Positions 58,216-64,000 of a DNA stretch of 64,000 nucleotides are shown one piece after another. The notes below the pieces were generated by a model, which worked only from the letters and a program-made list of their open reading frames with translations, ran no database searches and had not been told where the DNA came from. Source of the stretch: Agrypnia vestita (taxonomy: Eukaryota > Arthropoda > Insecta > Trichoptera > Phryganeidae); contig JADDOH010010939.1 of assembly GCA_016648135.1 (NCBI GenBank), positions 61,425-125,424 on the forward strand. The letters are read 5' to 3'. The translations under genes and the position numbers were made by a program. The stretch's first letter is position 1. Each line of letters starts with the position of its first letter.

Positions 58216-61200
58216 CATCAATATAACCCATCATTTGTAATCGATAATATATATTTATTGTAGTATATTTTGAATTTTGTCTTACCTATCCACAATAAGT
58301 ATAAATACTTGATACAAATATTTTCAATTAAGATAAATTATAGAAGTATCATAGACACGAAGCTATTCATATGGGAAAAGTGTATAAATTTTTTTATAGG
58401 GTGGCCCAGGGCTTAAGACTAGGAAATGAAGAATAAATGTATATTATCACTCGAAGGTAGATCTAAGAAGTGATTATTTTTTTATTTACGTTTTTTATTT
58501 CGAAAACTTTATACATACCTAATATTTCTATTGAGCATTTTTTAACAATACCACTGTTTCAATTTATATAACTGTATATGTTAAATATAAAACAGATATT
58601 ATTATGGAATGAATATTATTGATTAATTCTACGTAATGAATCAGAAATGTAAATAAAAATAGAAAATACTAAATACAATCCTGATATGGTTTTAAAACAT
58701 ATAAAAAAGTAAAATGTATTAACCATTTTGTTAAAATTTTAAACATAAAAAATTGTGGAATGGATAAATATTAGTGTTTCATTAATATTACGTAAAACAT
58801 AAAAATTCACATTTCAAGCTAGATAGTGGGTAGGTATGTGTATAGATTCCTGTGGAGGTATACCGATTCTAGATCCCCAATAATCGAAAATGTCAAAGGG
58901 TATTTGTCAACCATGTCAAAGGTTGTTGTAGAGTCAGGGATCAAACTTTAGCTGTTAACATTGTACGCTACGAGAAAATGGTGACGGAAGAACTTTAAGA
59001 TTCGATTACGACATTAGAAATTCAGAGTTACATGACGCCAAAAGAACTAACAATTTTAGTAGAAAGGATTACCCAATATTATATAGATACTTAATGCTAC
59101 AAGAGAATTCAATTCTTTCTTCTTCAATTCAATTCAATTCAATCTTTATAATTTATTATGTAAATTTATTCATCTCTCATTATTAATGATAATTTTTTAT
59201 TAAGAAAAAAATTAGGTTAGGCCATTTGGTACGTATGAATTAAAAGAATATGGTAAATAAAGTACGTGTGTTTTAAAGAAGAAAAAAGTACAAAATTTTT
59301 AAATTAACCAAATTTTAGAAGACGGCACAGCTAAAAGCTTTAATAACCAAAGAACGTGCGTGAAAATTTTTTTAAATAAGTATTTAATTGAGATAAATTA
59401 TAGAACTCTTAGCGACGAAGCTATTTATATAGGAAATTTTTATGGAAGGTAGCTAAGTACTTCTATACATTATCACATGTTGTATCTATGTTTTTTAATT
59501 TAAAAAATTCGCAGCAATTATTCTATAACTATCCATAGTCAACATCTCTTAATGTAAAACAACACCTAACAAGAAGGGTGAAAAAATGAGTTGACAATTT
59601 TTTTTATTTGAACGCTAGAAAATTATTAACATACTCAAGAAAATTATAACTTCCTAAGTGATTTTTTTTTATTTTTATTATTAATGCAATAATATCTTTA
59701 GGATCCAAGCTTAAAAATCACAGAATTTTACGTTGCCTTAATAAATAAAATTGTAATCAAACTGTGCTGGTACTTATTTGTATTAAAAAATTTGGTTATT
59801 TTCTGAAATGAATGTATTTGAATTTGACGATTAGTTTTGCAATAACCTTTCTACCAACCTAGTAATTTGTCAACCTGTTGTGCTTTCAACACGACTGGAA
59901 CCATGTATCGGATATCTTAATTATGACTAAGACACGGTTGGCATACATAAAAATATATAAACAAGAATTTCGTCAATAGCAGAATTGCATTTTGTTTATA
60001 ACAAAGAGAAAATGAATCAGTCAGCACATAATTCGATTATGAATTTGATCGTGATTATATTATAAAAAGTATGTACCTAGGCACATATTAAAAAAAATAA
60101 GCAAATAGCAGCGCCCGAAGTATATGCAATTTTCATAACACTATTTTCAAACTTGTTTACGTCACTTATAAGAAATGTTATTGGTCAAATATCACACGGA
60201 AAACCGTCATTATAGCTATTAATTGGTGAGACGTGACTTTATGGTGTGGAAATATTCCGTTGTATGATGTACGCGCATTTGTTCCTAAAATTTAACATTG
60301 AACGCGTCTAACGAATTATTATTTTAATAATTAAATAATTTTGCAGAAATTTATTTACTTGTTTACGAGGTTTTGAGGTACAAAGACACATTATAAGTCA
60401 CTGCTGCTGTATTATTCATCATACATGCTGTACAATCACTCTATATATAATATTTCTCATTAAATTGTTGCTCATAGTCATATTGCTGCAGTTTTCACTA
60501 GAGAATTGATTTTAACGGACGACACTGCAGACCAGAAAGAACCCCGCAAAGGATCGTTAAATTGTCGATTTGTGTGTTTTGCGCGGAATTTTATTTAAAT
60601 CATTCATTTCCTTTACGTCGCAGTCTCATGATGGATGACTTTATGCATTTTAAAAATATGCACCGGCACCGCTGCACCTGTGTGCATATTACAACGTGCA
60701 GAGCCTATCGATTTTCGCACACCCTCGTCCCTTGCTCTCCTGACCCTTTCGCATGTGTTCGCTGACGGGTTTGTTTACTCCAGATCCGCATGCAGGTAGT
60801 ACGGAAGACCGTGCGCCGACTTGTAGCTGACTTAAATAGAACAAGCGACAAGCAGTCGACTCGCTTTGATCGGCATTAGCATCGCAAATGTGTGCCTTAG
60901 TAAATGGTCGTGGAGATTTATACAACGCAGCGCTGTTACTTGTTTTGTTGAGAAATGTCCAACAATTTGTAGGCTTTTCTGTGATGATTTTTACACCATT
61001 TTTTCGTTTTTGTACAGAAAGAGGTAGCTGGATATTATGAAAAATTAATCATAATTGGGTACAAGAAGAGTAAAATTTTTTTAAAAAATTTATATATATA
61101 TATATATATAGAAACTCGTACACAACATATATCTTTTGATATGAAATATGTTTATTCGGCGGGTTTCCAATTAAAAATTGCAATAGAAAAATTAGTAAAA

Positions 61201-62719
61201 ATTATACGAAAATGGTCTATTTTTTAATTTTAAAATATTTTTTAAAAATTTACATTTAAATTTAGTAAAAAGGAGGAAATCTAGTTAAAACGGCAAAAAT
61301 GTGAATTTGAGGTTTTTTTTTAACGATTTTAATTTTAACATAAAGTTTAAACTAAAAAAAATATAATACAGAAACATAGATGTAAAAAAGTGTTCTTAAA
61401 CTCCAATAATACTCATAATAATCTAATAAAAAAATATTATCAGAAAAGTTCTCGTTATTGCCCATACTACATAAATAAAAATTCTTTTACAAAGTAGTCT
61501 TCCCGCACAATGTATTTTAAGATATTCAACACGGTTATTATTTTATATATATTTATATAAGTTGAAAAAAATTACATTTTATAAGGTATGAACAGCTGGA
61601 TATTTTAACATAGGATCTCGCTAACTAGCCGAGACAAACTGAATGCTGCATGCTGAACAAAAATTGTAATCCGATTTATAATACTAAACTTATATAAATA
61701 TGTTACACGAATATACTTTTACCATAATAAAAATAATAATTAAGATAAATTATAAAAGTCTCACAGAGACAAAGGTATTTATGGGAAACATATATGGAAG
61801 TCTTTATAGGATGGCCACAGGGCTCATAATTTGTCTCAGCTAATTTGAGTGATTAATTTACACATTGCAACATTTACTGATTCCATCCTAAGAACATCCA
61901 AATATTTTTTTTTTTTAATAATATTTGTTTTTTATCCGTCTTATTTCGAATAATTATGCTTTAGCCATCTGTGTTTATTCACAGATGTCGCCACTGGTAA
62001 TAATACTCCTATATCTGTTAGATATATACAAAAATTAAAGAGTCTCTGTGAGATTTCTATAATGTAACTTAATTAATGATTATTCCTCTGTGATCAAAAC
62101 CCGATAATTGTATCCTTAGACCCTACATATAAAAATATTGTTAGTTTAAACTTTTTAAAATGAATAAGTTTATTATTTTCTTAATAGTGGCATCATCTGG
62201 GATTTCCTAAAATTATAAAAGCTTAATATCAGATTTTAAAAAATATTTTAATCAGAAAATCAAAACTACATAAATTGAGGAGTTAAATTTTTAAGGCCAT
62301 ATGGCCCGTACTAGACTGCGGTTCTTTTGACATAGACTATAATATCAATTTTATTAAAAGTTTTCTGCCACAAATTCTTCAGAACAAGAGTGATTTGAGT
62401 CACTTAGGGGTTCAAAGTACAGTTATAACTTCGACAAAGTTTGTTAATATTATTACAGACTTGAATTTAGCTTGGTTTATACCATCAAACTCAGTATTTC
62501 CGTATACCTCTCTTTAAAAAAAAATAAAACGTTAGTTAATTCCTAAATTTTGTCTAAATTAATACAGTAATAATAAATATTCGTTTTTCCTTCAAATTAA
62601 TAAGTATATTTTTGAGAAAAAATGTCCATAACCTTATTTCTATACATACACCTTACTTAAGATATTACCAACGTGTATTTTTTCTTGCATATATGCAAAG
62701 GCATATATATATCTATATA
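58216..62719. other. AT-rich sequence with family-D copies
   Basis: Family D occurs on the plus strand at 58,325-58,425, 59,385-59,460 and 61,735-61,920 (AAGTCTCACAGAGAC, ATGGAAGTCTTTATAGGATG, CCACAGGGCT), with a minus fragment near 62,038-62,060. A TTCAA microsatellite is near 59,120-59,140 and a TA tract at 61,090-61,110. A non-repetitive, less AT-rich block at 60,540-60,960 is treated in the findings. No gene is established. Confidence 0.45.
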
Positions 62720-62721
62720 TA

Positions 62722-64000
62722 TTAGGTCCTTACATATGAAATTGGCGTTTAGTATGGGAGGGACATAAAGCCGATTTTTTTTTATTATAATATATTTATT
62801 TAATCAAAGTATGTACCATTGCTATCTATGCACTTTTGCCATCTCATAGGTAGTTCATCGATCCCTTTACTAAAAAAACCATTCGGACGGGAATCAATAA
62901 AATCTTTGAAGGCGGTTTGGACTGCCCCATCGGAGTTGAATTTTTTTCTTTGCAAGAAGTTATCCAAATTTCGAAAAAAATGGTAATCTGTTGGGGCAAG
63001 GTCCGGAGAGTACGGTGGATGTCTTAGACATTCCAATTGAAGCTCCTCTAATTTGGTAGCCGTCTGTTGTGCAGTGTGTGGTCTAGTGTTATCATGAAGC
63101 AGCAGTGGCCTAGAGCGATTAACCAGCCTCGGTGGTTTAGCAGCTAGCTTTACCATCATGGTTTGCAGTTGCTGACAATAGACATTTGCCGTAATCGTCT
63201 GGCCAGATTTAAGAAAGCTGTGGTGAACGACACCAGCACTAGTCTACCAAACGCTCACAACTAACTTTTTTGGAGTCAATTTTCGCTTGGGGCATGGTTT
63301 GGCTGGTTCAGCAGGGTTCAGCCATTGCGATGAGCGCTTCCGATTATCGTACAGGATCCACTTTTCATCACAGGTAATGATTCGATTTAAAATCCCTTCA
63401 TTATTGTGCCGGTTGAGTAATGCAACGCAGCAGTCAACGCGCGTTTGTGGATTTGCTTCACTCAATTCGTGAGGTACCCATCTTTCAAGCTTTTTCACCT
63501 TACCAATTTGCTTCAAGTGGATTAAAACAGTTTTATCACTAACACCGCAGCCTGCAGCTAACTCGGATGTGGTTTGCGATGGATCCGCTTCCACAATAGC
63601 CTTCAATTCTTTATTATCAACTTTGGTCTCCGGCCGTCCACGGGGCTTGTTCTGCAGGTCGAAATTTCCAGAACGAAAACGTTGGAACCAAAACGCACTG
63701 TGTTTTCTTTTGCGGCACCGTCGCCATACACATCATTAATCCTTCGAGCCGTTTCTGCAGCACTGGTGCCACGGTGGAACTCGTACTCGTAAATATCGCG
63801 ATATTTCAAGTTTTTCATTTTGTAAACTGAGTGACGCAAAGAAAAAAACCATTGAGAAAAAAACAAATGAATTATAATTTTCAAAACACAAATACATGAG
63901 TAAATAGCTGTATAAATTTGGATTTGGAATTCCTAACCAAAGAGAAGATATTTGAGATCAAATTTGCCAGTACGGCAAAACGTCAATTTCATATGTAAGG
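62722..64000 (-). mobile_element. mariner copy 4, full length except window edge
   Basis: It starts at 62,722 after TA (62,720-62,721), with a 29-bp end identical to copy 3. The sequence stops at TGTAAGG at 64,000, six bases short of the expected ACCTAA terminus, so the complete element would be about 1,285 bp. It lacks the 171-bp deletion of copies 1 and 2. Confidence 0.95.
62800..63818 (-). pseudogene. mariner transposase with frameshift and nonsense (copy 4)
   Basis: The ATG is at 63,816-63,818. One base is missing from the AAAAA run near 63,690, so TVRFW becomes TVRFG and the frame is lost at codon 43-44. The second half of the conserved Trp pair (W192 of copy 3) is TAG near 63,246. The three catalytic Asp regions (TCDEKWILYDN, HDNTRPH, DLAPTDYH) are otherwise present. 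It carries T97, H117 and L225 like copy 3, and N at 212. It is inactive through two independent lesions. Confidence 0.93.

Overview
The window looks like repeat-rich, AT-rich insect DNA, most probably from a moth or butterfly (Lepidoptera). The evidence is the repeat content: four cecropia-subfamily mariner copies, several Helitron-like families with CTAG-T ends, tRNA-derived SINE-like pieces, and many decayed LINE reverse-transcriptase fragments. The species assignment is inference. No complete host gene is visible. The best host-gene signal is a short GC/CpG-rich island near 24.05-24.42 kb with an ATG-led open frame that runs into a consensus 5' splice site (24,202-24,265, plus strand), which could be a first coding exon.

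Layout. 2.1-2.8 kb: two adjacent copies of a short non-autonomous repeat (family A; three more copies at 13.0, 16.5 and 23.2 kb). 4.19-5.81 kb: an internally deleted pogo-like DNA transposon that keeps remnants of the Psq-type helix-turn-helix and of a C-terminal PHD-like zinc finger. 7.4-9.16 kb: a palindrome whose left arm is split by a 5'-truncated CR1-like LINE. 9.3-10.3 kb: LINE endonuclease fragment followed by a tRNA-like SINE head. 11.75-12.7 kb: decayed Tc1/mariner-like transposase. 14-21 kb: LINE tails, mariner copy 1 and a Helitron tail. 24.8-25.1 kb: palindrome with tRNA-like arms. 26.2-27.5 kb: LINE fragments with a long CT microsatellite. 30.3-33.4 kb: mariner copy 2 inside a Helitron head, followed by another Helitron with a tandemly duplicated tail. 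36.0-36.8 and 45.9-46.9 kb: decayed coding sequence of unrecognised multicopy type. 40.3-45.9 kb: three LINE fragments. 53.0-54.3 kb: mariner copy 3 with an uninterrupted 339-residue transposase. 57.2-58.2 kb: Helitron-like element with an internal minisatellite. 62.7-64.0 kb: mariner copy 4, cut by the window end six bases before its expected terminus.

The mariner set is the only group of genes that plausibly works together. Copy 3 could encode active transposase; its ends match those of copies 1, 2 and 4. Copies 1 and 2 share one in-frame 171-bp deletion that removes the first catalytic Asp, plus shared substitutions, so they form a non-autonomous lineage that multiplied after the deletion arose. 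Nested insertions (mariner into repeat G, mariner into a Helitron head, LINE into a palindrome) give a relative order of events. The remaining sequence is AT-rich DNA in which I recognise no gene.
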